Source: VFZN01 sp963709325
Lineage (GTDB): Bacteria; Acidobacteriota; Vicinamibacteria; Vicinamibacterales; UBA2999
Length of the DNA: 64,000 nucleotides
Assembly (NCBI GenBank): GCA_963709325.1
Contig: CAVPVV010000001.1
Coordinates: forward strand, 1,116,001 to 1,180,000
Direction of reading: 5' to 3'
Shown in pieces: positions 25,083 to 33,534 of the stretch. The translations under genes and the position numbers were made by a program. A model generated the notes under the pieces. That model saw nothing but the letters and a program-made list of their open reading frames with translations, searched no databases and was not told where the DNA came from. The number at the start of each line of letters is the position of its first letter. Within the stretch, counting starts at the first letter, position 1.

Positions 25083-26029
25083 GCCAGCCTCCCTATGTCA
25101 CGGTGCCGGACCTTGGTCGTGACGCCGCGCACATCCCTGAGATCCCGTTTGAGCGATTCGGAGATGAATACCGAGCGATGCCGGCCCCCGGTGCAGCCGA
25201 TTGCGACGGTGAGATAGGCCTTACCTTCGGCGACGTAGTGCGGCAGGACGAAGCGCAGGAACGCGTCGAGCCGCTTGAGGAACCGCTGCGCCAGCGGCTG
25301 CCGGCGCATATAGTTGGCCACCGCGCGATCGCGCCCAGTCTGGGGCCGGAGCGTCGGAACCCAGTGCGGATTCTTGAGGAACCGCACATCGAAGACGAGA
25401 TCGGCCTCAGCCGGGACACCATAGTGATACCCGAAGCTGAGGAATGTCAGCACCAGCGTCGAGGCCTGGCGCCGCCCCGCGACCAGCTGCAGGAAGGCCT
25501 GCCGCAGCTCGTGAACGTTGAGCGAGGTGGTGTCGATCACCTCGTCGGCCATGGCCTTGATCGGCCGGAGCGAGGCGCGCTCGTCGTCGAGGCCCTCGGT
25601 GACGGGGCGATCGCTGGCGAGGGGGTGCGGCCGACGCGTCTCGGAGAAGCGGCGCACGAGCTCGGCCTGGGTCGCCTCCAGGAAGATCAGTGTCGGGCTG
25701 GTCTCCATTGTCTTCTGCAGCGAACGGTACACGGATGGAAAGTCGGGCGTGAACCGCGGCTCACGGACGTCCATCACGACCGCGATGCGGTCGTGCTCGT
25801 TCGCGTGCTGCTGCGCGAACTCGGCCATGAACGGCAGCATCGCGACCGGAAGGTTGTCCACGCAGAAGTAGCCGAGATCCTCGAGCGCGCGAATCGCCTG
25901 CGACTTCCCCGCCCCCGAGAGGCCGGTGAGGACGATGAAACGCGTCGCCGGGTGGCGCCGCGCCTTGGCGCGGGACGGGCTCGAGGCTCGCGACCCTCGG
26001 ATGCGACCTGGCTGACGGCGCGCGGTCAC
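25079..26029 (-). CDS. rapZ: RapZ-type P-loop protein (YvcJ/RapZ family)
   Basis: 316 aa. A basic N-terminal extension of ~30 residues precedes the P-loop GLSGAGKS (residues ~36-43). Family motifs LGYFCVDNLP, LEATQAELVRRFSETRR, and the C-terminal IGCTGGRHRSVFISE are clear. In E. coli RapZ controls GlmZ/GlmY sRNA turnover and senses glucosamine-6-P; in other phyla the target is unknown. Given a MurNAc/GlcNAc salvage cluster at 1-5 kb, an amino-sugar sensing role is attractive but inferred. Overlaps hprK and EIIA by 4 bp each. Confidence 0.92.
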   Translation of the reverse strand: MTARRQPGRIRGSRASSPSRAKARRHPATRFIVLTGLSGAGKSQAIRALEDLGYFCVDNLPVAMLPFMAEFAQQHANEHDRIAVVMDVREPRFTPDFPSVYRSLQKTMETSPTLIFLEATQAELVRRFSETRRPHPLASDRPVTEGLDDERASLRPIKAMADEVIDTTSLNVHELRQAFLQLVAGRRQASTLVLTFLSFGYHYGVPAEADLVFDVRFLKNPHWVPTLRPQTGRDRAVANYMRRQPLAQRFLKRLDAFLRFVLPHYVAEGKAYLTVAIGCTGGRHRSVFISESLKRDLRDVRGVTTKVRHRDIGRLA

Positions 26030-27030
26030 GGGAGGTCTCCGCTGTCGCTCTCGTCCTCGTCGTGATCCGGACTGTCTGGCGAAGCCGAGGCGACGAGCGA
26101 GGCGTCGAGCCGCGCTGCCAGGGCGCGAGCGGCATTGATGCCACGGGCCCGGAGCAGCTGGTTTCTGGCGGCGACCTCGACGAGCGTGGCGAGGTTGCGG
26201 CCCGGCGCCACCGGCATGTGAATCAGCGGCACCCGCAACCCGAGCAGTTCGTAATACTGCTCGTCGATCCCGAGCCGGTCGTACTCACGGCTCTCGTCCC
26301 AGCGTTCGAGCTGGATGACCAGCTCGACCCGCTTCGACGTGCGGGTGGCGGCGACCCCGAACAGATCGCGGACGTTGATGAGACCGATGCCGCGGAGCTC
26401 CATGTGGTTGCGGGTCAGCTCCGGGCAGCTGCCGAGCACGATCGATTCGGCTCGCCGCCGGACTTCGACGGTGTCGTCGGCGACGAGGCGGTGTCCGCGG
26501 CAGACCAGATCAAGAGCGCACTCGCTCTTGCCGATGCCGCTCTCCCCCATCAGCAACACACCGAGGCCGAGCACGTCGAGGAGCACGCCGTGGATGATCT
26601 CGCGCACCGCGAGCCGGTCTTCGAGCAGCGCGGTGATCTTGCCGATCGCGGCGGCGGTCGGCACGGTGGTGGACAGCAGCGGCAGCCCGGCCCGCTCGGC
26701 CTCGGCGACGACATCCTGGGGAATCGTCGAACGTGACGTGACCAGCAGGCACGGCACATCGTGCTCGAACGAGCTCCGCAGCGCCGACCGCCGCGCCTCC
26801 GCCGCCAGCGTCTCGAGAAACCGCAATTCGCTGTCGCCGTAAATCAAGATTCGACCGGGCTGGAGGTACTGGTCGAAGCCGACCAGCGCGAGTCCGGTTT
26901 TCTGGATGTAAGGGCTGGTGATGCGACGGCTGAGGCCCTGCCGGCCGGCCAGCAGCGACAGGGGCAGCCCGATGGCTTCGGGTCGCGCGTCGAGGAGCGC
27001 CCCAACGGTCACGAACGGGACCGGCGGCAC
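26026..27030 (-). CDS. hprK: HPr kinase/phosphorylase
   Basis: 334 aa from GTG 27030, chosen because longer starts overlap hpf. The N-terminal DRTGG-like domain (residues ~1-125) leads to the catalytic domain: EIIHGVLLDVLGLGVLLMG with the conserved His, Walker A GESGIGKSE near residue 162, and the HprK signature GHRLVADDTVEV. It phosphorylates and dephosphorylates Ser46 of HPr. An acidic tail (DHDEDESDSGD) is unusual. HprK next to rpoN, rapZ and EIIA(Man) is known from several Gram-negative groups and suggests metabolic signalling. Confidence 0.93.
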   Translation of the reverse strand: MPPVPFVTVGALLDARPEAIGLPLSLLAGRQGLSRRITSPYIQKTGLALVGFDQYLQPGRILIYGDSELRFLETLAAEARRSALRSSFEHDVPCLLVTSRSTIPQDVVAEAERAGLPLLSTTVPTAAAIGKITALLEDRLAVREIIHGVLLDVLGLGVLLMGESGIGKSECALDLVCRGHRLVADDTVEVRRRAESIVLGSCPELTRNHMELRGIGLINVRDLFGVAATRTSKRVELVIQLERWDESREYDRLGIDEQYYELLGLRVPLIHMPVAPGRNLATLVEVAARNQLLRARGINAARALAARLDASLVASASPDSPDHDEDESDSGDLP

Positions 27031-27044
27031 GCCCGCGCTCCGGG

Positions 27045-27347
27045 TCAGCGGCGCCGGCGATCCTTCCACTTGCCCTTCAGCTTGCTGGCCTGATGATCCA
27101 GCCGCTCGGCGACCATCGTGGAGGCGAACTTCCACGAGGGGCCATTGCCGACCGCGTGGAGGAAGTTTTCGCCGCGCGCGTGTATCGTGACCTCGACGAG
27201 CTTGTCGAGTTTCTCGCGCGAGACGACGACAGTCGCCGACAACCCCGCATGACTGAGGTGCCGGAATACGCGCGCCATTTTGGCGGCGACGAGGGATTTC
27301 AGATAGCTGGAGACGGCCATCCGGTGGCCGGTGATCTCGATCTGCAT
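27045..27347 (-). CDS. hpf: ribosome hibernation-promoting factor, short form
   Basis: 100 aa, matching short HPF/YfiA (S30AE domain): MQIEITGHRMAVSSYLKSLV, VVVSREKLDKLVEVTIHARG, DHQASKLKGKWKDRRRR. It binds the 30S subunit and dimerises or silences 70S ribosomes in stationary phase. The basic tail is short. It lies between rpoN and hprK, the arrangement also seen in proteobacterial rpoN loci. 14 bp separate its stop from the hprK GTG. Confidence 0.92.
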   Translation of the reverse strand: MQIEITGHRMAVSSYLKSLVAAKMARVFRHLSHAGLSATVVVSREKLDKLVEVTIHARGENFLHAVGNGPSWKFASTMVAERLDHQASKLKGKWKDRRRR

Positions 27348-27380
27348 GATCTAGTGGGACGTAGGCGCGATTAGTAGAGC

Positions 27381-27415
27381 GGCCGTTCGGCAGGAACGGC
27401 CGGAGAGTGCTCTCC
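27381..27415. terminator. double hairpin between rpoN and hpf
   Basis: A perfect 8-bp stem GGCCGTTC / GAACGGCC (27381-27388, 27394-27401; loop GGCAG) is followed at once by GGAGAG / CTCTCC (27402-27415). It is between the rpoN stop and the hpf start on the minus strand, without a T-run. It may attenuate read-through or stabilise the rpoN mRNA end. Confidence 0.45.
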
Positions 27416-27460
27416 GCGAGAGCCGCCGGCTTCCACAGGGATCGTCGATACCCACCACGC

Positions 27461-28894
27461 TTAAAACAGGACCTTGCGCTGATTCGAGGTCGGGATCTTC
27501 AGCTCCTCCCTGTACTTCGCGATTGTGCGGCGAGCCAGGATGAGACCTTCGCGCTGAAGGATGCTGACGATCTTCGAGTCGCTCAGCGGCTTTCGCGGGT
27601 CCTCTCCTTCGATGATCTTCTTGATTCGGTTCTTGATGGTCACCGACGACACCGACTCGCCATACGAGCTGCTGATGCCGCTGTGGAAGAAGAACTTCAT
27701 CTCGTAGACACCCTGCGGGGTGTGCATGTACTTGTTGGTCACGACCCGGCTCACGGTGGACTCGTGCATGCCGATGTCGTTGGCGACGTCACGGAGCACC
27801 AGCGGACGAAGGTGCTCGATGCCGTGATCCATGAAATCGCGCTGGAAATTGATGATGCTGGTCGCGACCTTGTGGATCGTCTTCTGCCGCTGCTCGACCG
27901 ACTTGATCAGCCACAGCGCCGAGCGGAACTTGTCCTTGACGTAGGCACGAGTCTCGTCGTTGTTCTCGCTGGCGCCCTTGTCCAGCAGGCGGCGGTAGGT
28001 CGGGCTGATTCGCAGCTGTGGGAGGCCGTCCTCGTTGAGCACGGCGACGTACTGATCGTCCACCTTTACCACGTAGACGTCGGGAATGACGTACTGCGAG
28101 GGCTGCGGGTTGTAGCGGCTGCCCGGCTTGGGATCGAGCTGCTGGATGATCTCGATGTGGTGCTTGAGCTCTTCGAGCGAGAGATTGAGCTTCTTGGCGA
28201 GCTCCGGGATCTGGTGGTTCTGCAGCAGCCGCAAGTGCTCGGTCACGATCTTCTCGGCCGGCGTGCCTTCGAGATTGAGGTGCCGCACCTGGAGCGTCAA
28301 ACACTCTTGCAGGTCGCGCGCAGCGACGCCGATCGGATCGAAACCCTGGATCAGCCGGAGGACCTTTTCGACCTCCTCGATCGGCCACGGACCCATCTGC
28401 GCGATCTCGTCCACCGATGCGACCAGATAGCCGTCGTCGTCGAGATTGCCGACGATCGCTTCGCCAATCTCGCGCACCTGATCGTCGTCGGTCTGGAGCG
28501 AGAGCTGCCACTCGAGGTGATCGGTGAGCGAGCTCGACGTCGATAGCGTGTTCTCGATCGGCGGCAGCTCGCGGACTTCCTGCGGAGCCTTGGGCCGATA
28601 GCTGTCTTCGAGGTACTCGCCGAAGAAGTACTCGTAATCGGCGTCGTCCCAGGTGTCGTTCTTGGCCTCGGGCTTCGGGGCTTCCTGCTCCTTCTCGGTC
28701 GCGGGCTGCGCGTCGGCCGCCTGCAGGTCCTCGGTCGGGATTTCCTCGAGCAAGGGGTTCTCGACCACCTCCTGGGTGAGGAGATCGGCCAGCTCGAGCG
28801 TCGACATCGGCAGCAGCTTGATCGCCTGCTGCAGCGAGGGCGTCAGAATCAGCTTCTGCGCCAGCTTGGTCTGGAGCCTCTGCGAGATTGCCAT
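27461..28894 (-). CDS. rpoN: RNA polymerase sigma-54 factor
   Basis: 477 aa. Region I (LQTKLAQKLILTPSLQQAIKLL, residues ~7-30, shown in pieces by Gln/Leu-rich repeats) interacts with enhancer-binding ATPases. An acidic region II (~50-110) follows, then the core-binding domain and HTH (STVSRVVTNKY), and the RpoN box ARRTIAKYREEL near the C-terminus for -24 recognition. It directs promoters that require bEBP activators. It heads the hpf-hprK-rapZ-PTS block and follows lptB by 22 bp. No sigma-54 promoter could be confidently seen in the window. Confidence 0.95.
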   Translation of the reverse strand: MAISQRLQTKLAQKLILTPSLQQAIKLLPMSTLELADLLTQEVVENPLLEEIPTEDLQAADAQPATEKEQEAPKPEAKNDTWDDADYEYFFGEYLEDSYRPKAPQEVRELPPIENTLSTSSSLTDHLEWQLSLQTDDDQVREIGEAIVGNLDDDGYLVASVDEIAQMGPWPIEEVEKVLRLIQGFDPIGVAARDLQECLTLQVRHLNLEGTPAEKIVTEHLRLLQNHQIPELAKKLNLSLEELKHHIEIIQQLDPKPGSRYNPQPSQYVIPDVYVVKVDDQYVAVLNEDGLPQLRISPTYRRLLDKGASENNDETRAYVKDKFRSALWLIKSVEQRQKTIHKVATSIINFQRDFMDHGIEHLRPLVLRDVANDIGMHESTVSRVVTNKYMHTPQGVYEMKFFFHSGISSSYGESVSSVTIKNRIKKIIEGEDPRKPLSDSKIVSILQREGLILARRTIAKYREELKIPTSNQRKVLF

Positions 28895-28916
28895 GAGCCT
28901 GGAACTTCCCTAAATT

Positions 28917-29642
28917 CTAGTCCAGCCTGAAATCGGTCCCGAGATAAATTCGCCGAACCTCTTCGTCGGCCGCCAACGCGGTCGGGGTGCCGTTCCGGAA
29001 GATCGCACCATCGGTCACGATATAGGCACGGTCGGTGATGCGCAAGGTTTCACGCACGTTGTGGTCGGTGATCAGGACGCCGATGCCCCGCTCCTTCAGG
29101 TGAAAGATGATCTTCTGAATATCGGTCACGGCAATCGGATCGATACCCGCGAACGGTTCGTCGAGCAAAATGAACCGCGGCGACATCACCAGGGCGCGGG
29201 TGATCTCTGCCCGCCGCCGCTCGCCCCCCGACAGCACGTAGGCCGGCGATTGGGCCAGGGCCGTCAGCCCGAGCTCGGCGAGGAGGTCCTTCGCCCGTTG
29301 ACGACGCTCGCCCCCGCTCAGCGGCAGGGTCTCGAGAATCGCGAGAATATTCTGCTCCACGGTGAGCCCGCGGAAGATCGACGGCTCCTGCGGCAGGTAG
29401 CCGATGCCCTTCCGGGCCCTCACGTACATCGGATCGTCGGTGATGTCCAGGCCGTCGAAGAGCACGCGGCCCGAGTCGGGCGCGGTGAGGCCAACGGTCA
29501 TGTAAAAGGTCGTCGTCTTGCCGGCGCCGTTGGGTCCGAGTAATCCGACGATCTCGCCGGAGTTGACCTCGAGGTTGACGCCCTTGACGACCGTGCGGCC
29601 ACCGTATGCCTTGGTCAGATCCTGGGTGCAGAGGCGGGACAT
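28917..29642 (-). CDS. lptB: LPS export ABC ATPase LptB
   Basis: 241 aa. Walker A GPNGAGKTT at residues ~36-44, Q-loop region, signature LSGGERRRAEI, Walker B FILLDEPFAGIDP and the switch His in LITDHNVRETL. This set with the RRAEI signature is typical of LptB. It drives LPS extraction by LptF/G, encoded as a fusion at 7.7-10.1 kb. The ATG directly abuts the stop of the LptC/A-like gene, so the two are coupled. Confidence 0.96.
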   Translation of the reverse strand: MSRLCTQDLTKAYGGRTVVKGVNLEVNSGEIVGLLGPNGAGKTTTFYMTVGLTAPDSGRVLFDGLDITDDPMYVRARKGIGYLPQEPSIFRGLTVEQNILAILETLPLSGGERRQRAKDLLAELGLTALAQSPAYVLSGGERRRAEITRALVMSPRFILLDEPFAGIDPIAVTDIQKIIFHLKERGIGVLITDHNVRETLRITDRAYIVTDGAIFRNGTPTALAADEEVRRIYLGTDFRLD

Positions 29643-31727
29643 TCAGTTCGGGGGGCGGGCAGCACATTTGCCGCCGCGGGTCTCGGTGCGCACTTCTTCG
29701 TTGCCGTCGATGATGACTCTATCGGACGACTTGAAGAAGGTCAAAGTCTTACCCGCCGATTCGTTGCATTCGTCGATGAAGCGGCCCGGCGCCCCGGATA
29801 TCTCATAACGTTCGTCGGAAGGCCGATAGACGAGCGAGGCTCCCGACGCCTTGCGCTTGTCGAGCGCCACGTCCACCGAGCCGCGCGCGTCGAGTCGATC
29901 GAGCCGATTCTCGCTGGCGGCGAGGTGCAGCTCGATGTGGTCCGCGTGCAGGTTTCCCTGTTCGCCGTTCATCTGGGCCTTGGTGTCGTAGATGGCCCGA
30001 CGCGTCTCGTCACGATAGGTGAAGGTCCCGCCGCGGAGCAGCGTCGGCGCCGCTTTCGCGTCGCCAGACTCCGAGGCGAGCGCCAGCGTCGTGACTACCC
30101 CACCGTCGGCGCTGAGATCGCCTTTGGCCTCGTCGAGCGTGATCCGTTCGGCCTGGATGACGGTGTCTCCCTGCCACAGGCGCGACTGGCCTGAATAGAT
30201 TCCACGCCGTGCCTCCTCGTCGTAGGTCAGTTCCGAGGCAATGACGTTGACCGGGTCGCTGTCGCCCAGCAGCGCCGGGCGCTTCGCAGCCGGGACACCC
30301 GGCTTGGCCTTGGATGGCTGAAGCACGCTGCGGACCTTGCCCTTGGCGACCATGCGGCGCGGCGCCAGCGTGAGATCGATGGCCTCGGCATCCACGCGAA
30401 TCGTGTCGTCACTGACGAACGGATCCGCGGTCCCGATCTTGTTCCGCAGGTCGAGGCCGTTGCCGCCGAGCCGATAGACCGCGTCGCCGCTCTGGGCCAC
30501 CAGCGCGCCGTCCTCGAACCGGACCCCGCCTCCGAACCGCGCTTCGTCGAGGCCACCGGTGCCGGGATTGAGGCGCAGATCGAGCACGCGCGAGCGGGCG
30601 GTGCGGGCGCCGCGATCCGCGACCGCCGCCTCCGCGAACACGACGTTCTCCTCGAATCGCATCGCCGTCAGGCCCTGGCCTGGCGTGCCGGCACCTGTGA
30701 GCTGTCGCGCGCGGATGGTGCGGGCGGGCGTGTCCTTGGCGGCCGGCAACGACAGCACCACGTTATCTCGGCTCGACAGCGTCTTGATTGCCCCATCGGC
30801 GCCGAGCTCAAAGGCGATGAACTCGCCGCTCAACTCCTGGTCGGCGCCGGCTCCCGCGCTCGCAATCCGGATCGCCGACTGGCCGGCCAGGGTCGCCTTC
30901 TCCAGCGTTCGGCCGTCGTCGGCGTAATCGAGGTTGATGTCGCGGGCCCGCATCAGGCGCAGGCCTCCCATCCCCTCGCCGCCGGTAATCCGCGAGTTGC
31001 CGCGCAGTTCGATCTGATCCGGTTCATCGCGATCCGGGAAGAGATAAGCCGTTGAATCGTCGGCTTCGATCAGCTGCCCGTTCCGGTTCATCTTCACGCC
31101 GCGCTCGAACCGCATGTAGCGATCGCCGCGGGCGAAGCCGGCGGCGCCGGAAGCGACGTCCATCGGCCCGTTCTGTCCGTCGCCCTTGAAGCGGACGACC
31201 GCCTGATCGAGGAGCCAGACCGTGTTGCGCTGCTCGTCGTAGGTGAAGCCGATCCCCGCGCCGCTCATGCCGCCGCGCGAAAACTGCACCGGACCCGGCG
31301 CCCGGACGATGCCCTCGGCATCGGTGTAGGTGGCGGAGCCGGCGGTTGCGACGAGACCGTCGCTCGCCTCGAGCTTCACGTTGCCGGTGATGTCGAAAGT
31401 GGACCGGTTGGTGCCGACCCGCGCTTCGTTACCGGTGACCTTGAACGAGCGGCCGCCACGATTGTCTACGGTCAGCGTCACGCCCTTCAGAGCGGTCTGG
31501 CCATCCTCGTAGGTGACCTGCGAGTCGCACTCGACGCGGAGATCCTGCTTCGATCCCTTGAGCTGCACTACGTCGCAGCCGCGCGTCTCGACCGTCGCCT
31601 TGGGGTCAATGCGCTGGATCGGCGCCGGTGGCTGCCGGGTTTCGCGGGGTCGCATCACGTAGAGGACGAACGCCGCGAGGCAGACACCGAATACGGCAAT
31701 CGCCAGCCGAAGGCGTTTCCTCCACAC
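29643..31727 (-). CDS. LptC-LptA-like fused LPS-transport protein (multi OstA domain)
   Basis: 694 aa. An N-terminal anchor helix (residues ~8-26) with a short cytoplasmic end is followed by an LptC-like periplasmic domain, and then by OstA/LptA-type beta-jellyroll repeats: FDITGNVKLEASDGLVATAG, EADDSTAYLFPDRDEPDQIELRG-like blocks, and a final SVDVALDKRKASGASLVY. LptC is ~190 aa and LptA ~185 aa in E. coli; here one chain is long enough to hold both plus extra repeats. It probably builds the periplasmic bridge toward LptD. Its stop is next to the lptB start. No Cys pairs typical of LptD are seen. Confidence 0.82.
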   Translation of the reverse strand: MWRKRLRLAIAVFGVCLAAFVLYVMRPRETRQPPAPIQRIDPKATVETRGCDVVQLKGSKQDLRVECDSQVTYEDGQTALKGVTLTVDNRGGRSFKVTGNEARVGTNRSTFDITGNVKLEASDGLVATAGSATYTDAEGIVRAPGPVQFSRGGMSGAGIGFTYDEQRNTVWLLDQAVVRFKGDGQNGPMDVASGAAGFARGDRYMRFERGVKMNRNGQLIEADDSTAYLFPDRDEPDQIELRGNSRITGGEGMGGLRLMRARDINLDYADDGRTLEKATLAGQSAIRIASAGAGADQELSGEFIAFELGADGAIKTLSSRDNVVLSLPAAKDTPARTIRARQLTGAGTPGQGLTAMRFEENVVFAEAAVADRGARTARSRVLDLRLNPGTGGLDEARFGGGVRFEDGALVAQSGDAVYRLGGNGLDLRNKIGTADPFVSDDTIRVDAEAIDLTLAPRRMVAKGKVRSVLQPSKAKPGVPAAKRPALLGDSDPVNVIASELTYDEEARRGIYSGQSRLWQGDTVIQAERITLDEAKGDLSADGGVVTTLALASESGDAKAAPTLLRGGTFTYRDETRRAIYDTKAQMNGEQGNLHADHIELHLAASENRLDRLDARGSVDVALDKRKASGASLVYRPSDERYEISGAPGRFIDECNESAGKTLTFFKSSDRVIIDGNEEVRTETRGGKCAARPPN

Positions 31728-31757
31728 GCTTCAATTGTACAGCGCGGCCTTGGGGGG

Positions 31758-31796
31758 CCTGGAGTCTTGAGGTCTGGGAGGCCTGGAGCCCTGGAG
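31758..31796. repeat. CCTGGAG heptamer array downstream of recJ
   Basis: Units CCTGGAG, TCTTGAG, GTCTGGGAG, CCTGGAG and CCCTGGAG follow one another with 7- to 9-bp spacing. It fills most of the 94-bp spacer between the lptC/A start and the recJ stop. On the recJ coding strand it reads CTCCAGG. Confidence 0.55.
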
Positions 31797-31821
31797 GTGA
31801 AAACTGAAGACTCAGAACTCG

Positions 31822-33534
31822 CTATACCGCCCTGAAGTCTTCTACGCGCAACTCCAGGTACTTTTCACCCTGGAACTCGTTTTCCTCGAGCGTGTACGCC
31901 AACTCGACGCCGGCCTTTTGCGCGGTGAGGTGCTCCTCGCGGTCTGCCGCATTCCAGTGGATACCACGAATCAGCCGGCCATCCTGCTTGAAGGTCATCT
32001 TGAGGTGCCGCTCCTTCAAGCGACGCGGGCCGTCGACCACTTCCACTGGACCGGTGAAGAACTTCGGCCGCGGGTTGGATGGGCCGAATGGGGCGAGCGT
32101 GTTGAGCTCGGACACGACGCGGTCCGTGATGGCCCGGAACGTGAGCGGCCCGTCGAGATACAGGCGCGGCCGCAGGTCGTCGGGCCCCAGCCGTTCGTCC
32201 GCGTATGCATTCACGCCGAGGCGGAACTCGCGAATGCGAGCCGCTTCGATCTGCAGGCCTGCCGCCTGCTTGTGACCGCCGAACCGGGCCAGCATTGGCG
32301 CGCACGACTCGAGCGCGGCCAGCATGTCGAAGCCCGGGATGCTGCGGCACGAGCCGTGGGCGATGCCGTTCTCCACCGACAGCACGATCGCGGGACGATA
32401 AAAGTGATCCACCAGTTTCGAGGCCACGATCCCGATCACCCCGCGGTGCCAGCCCTCACCGGCGACCACGAGCACGCTGCGGGCCCCGACCTCGGGATCG
32501 GTCTCGACGACCTTGCGCGCCTTGGCGACGATGTCGTGCTCCTCGGTACGACGGCGCGTATTTTCGGTCTCGAGCTGCCCGGCGAGGGCCCGCGCCTCAT
32601 CTGCCATTCCCTCGTCGGCGGCCAGCAGCAGGCGGGCCGCGATGTCGGGCGTGCTCATCCGCCCGGCGGCGTTGATCCGCGGCGCGATCATGAACGCGAT
32701 GTGGTAGCTGTCGATGGTCTTGCCGCTCAGGCTGCTGGCGTCGAGCAACGCGCGCAGGCCGATTTTGTGCGGCCCCTTCGACAGCATCTCGAGCCCGAGC
32801 TTGGCAATCACGCGGTTCTCGCCAACCAGCGGCACGACGTCGGCGAGCGTGCCGATCGCTGCGACCTTGACGAAGCCCGGCACCCAGGCCGATTTACCGG
32901 CGCGTCCGCACAGCGCCTGGACCAGCTTGAGCGCCACGCCGACGCCGGCCAGGTCCTTGTCCGGGTACGAGCAGTCGTGCCGCTTCGGATTGACGACCGC
33001 GACGGCCTCAGGCAGATGCGCGTCGGGCTCGTGATGGTCGGTGATGATTAGATCGATGCCGAGGTCGCGCGCGTGCCGCGCCGCCTCCGCGCCCCGGATG
33101 CCGCAATCGACAGACACCACCAGTTGGACGCCGTCGGTCTTGAGGCGATCGAAGGTGGCCGGCTGAAGGCCGTAGCCGTCGCGCAGCCGTTCGGGCACGA
33201 AGTGGACGACGTCGGCGCCGAGCAGCTCGAGCGATCGCCGCAGGATGACGGTCGACGTGATGCCGTCCACGTCGTAATCGCCGTGGACCGCGATTCGCTC
33301 CCGCCCCGCGATCGCCCGCTCGAGGCGAACCACTGCCCGTTCCATGTCGGCGAGGCGGAACGGATCGAGCAGGTGGTCGAGTGACGGCGCAAGGAACCGC
33401 CTTGCCTCGTCGAGATCGTGGAGCCCGCGGATCGCCAGCAGCCGGGCGGTGACGTCCGAGACGCCCAGCTCGCGCGCCAGTGTCTCGGCCTGGTCGGCTT
33501 CACATTTGTGGGTGTGCCAGATCCGCGGGATCAC
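31822..33534 (-). CDS. recJ: single-stranded-DNA-specific exonuclease RecJ
   Basis: 570 aa from GTG 33534, which overlaps the accA stop by four bases; the longer open frame upstream is a shadow of accA. DHH-family motifs: AVHGDYDVDGITS, VSVDCGIRGAEAA, LIITDHHEPD, and in the DHHA1 domain GSCRSIPGFDM and RFGGHKQAAGLQI. A C-terminal OB-fold follows. It degrades 5'-ended ssDNA in RecFOR recombination and mismatch repair. Third gene of a dnaE-accA-recJ operon. Confidence 0.94.
   Translation of the reverse strand: MIPRIWHTHKCEADQAETLARELGVSDVTARLLAIRGLHDLDEARRFLAPSLDHLLDPFRLADMERAVVRLERAIAGRERIAVHGDYDVDGITSTVILRRSLELLGADVVHFVPERLRDGYGLQPATFDRLKTDGVQLVVSVDCGIRGAEAARHARDLGIDLIITDHHEPDAHLPEAVAVVNPKRHDCSYPDKDLAGVGVALKLVQALCGRAGKSAWVPGFVKVAAIGTLADVVPLVGENRVIAKLGLEMLSKGPHKIGLRALLDASSLSGKTIDSYHIAFMIAPRINAAGRMSTPDIAARLLLAADEGMADEARALAGQLETENTRRRTEEHDIVAKARKVVETDPEVGARSVLVVAGEGWHRGVIGIVASKLVDHFYRPAIVLSVENGIAHGSCRSIPGFDMLAALESCAPMLARFGGHKQAAGLQIEAARIREFRLGVNAYADERLGPDDLRPRLYLDGPLTFRAITDRVVSELNTLAPFGPSNPRPKFFTGPVEVVDGPRRLKERHLKMTFKQDGRLIRGIHWNAADREEHLTAQKAGVELAYTLEENEFQGEKYLELRVEDFRAV

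Noticed and set aside
27407..28546. 379-aa open frame antisense to rpoN
   Set aside because: rpoN motifs on the other strand are decisive.
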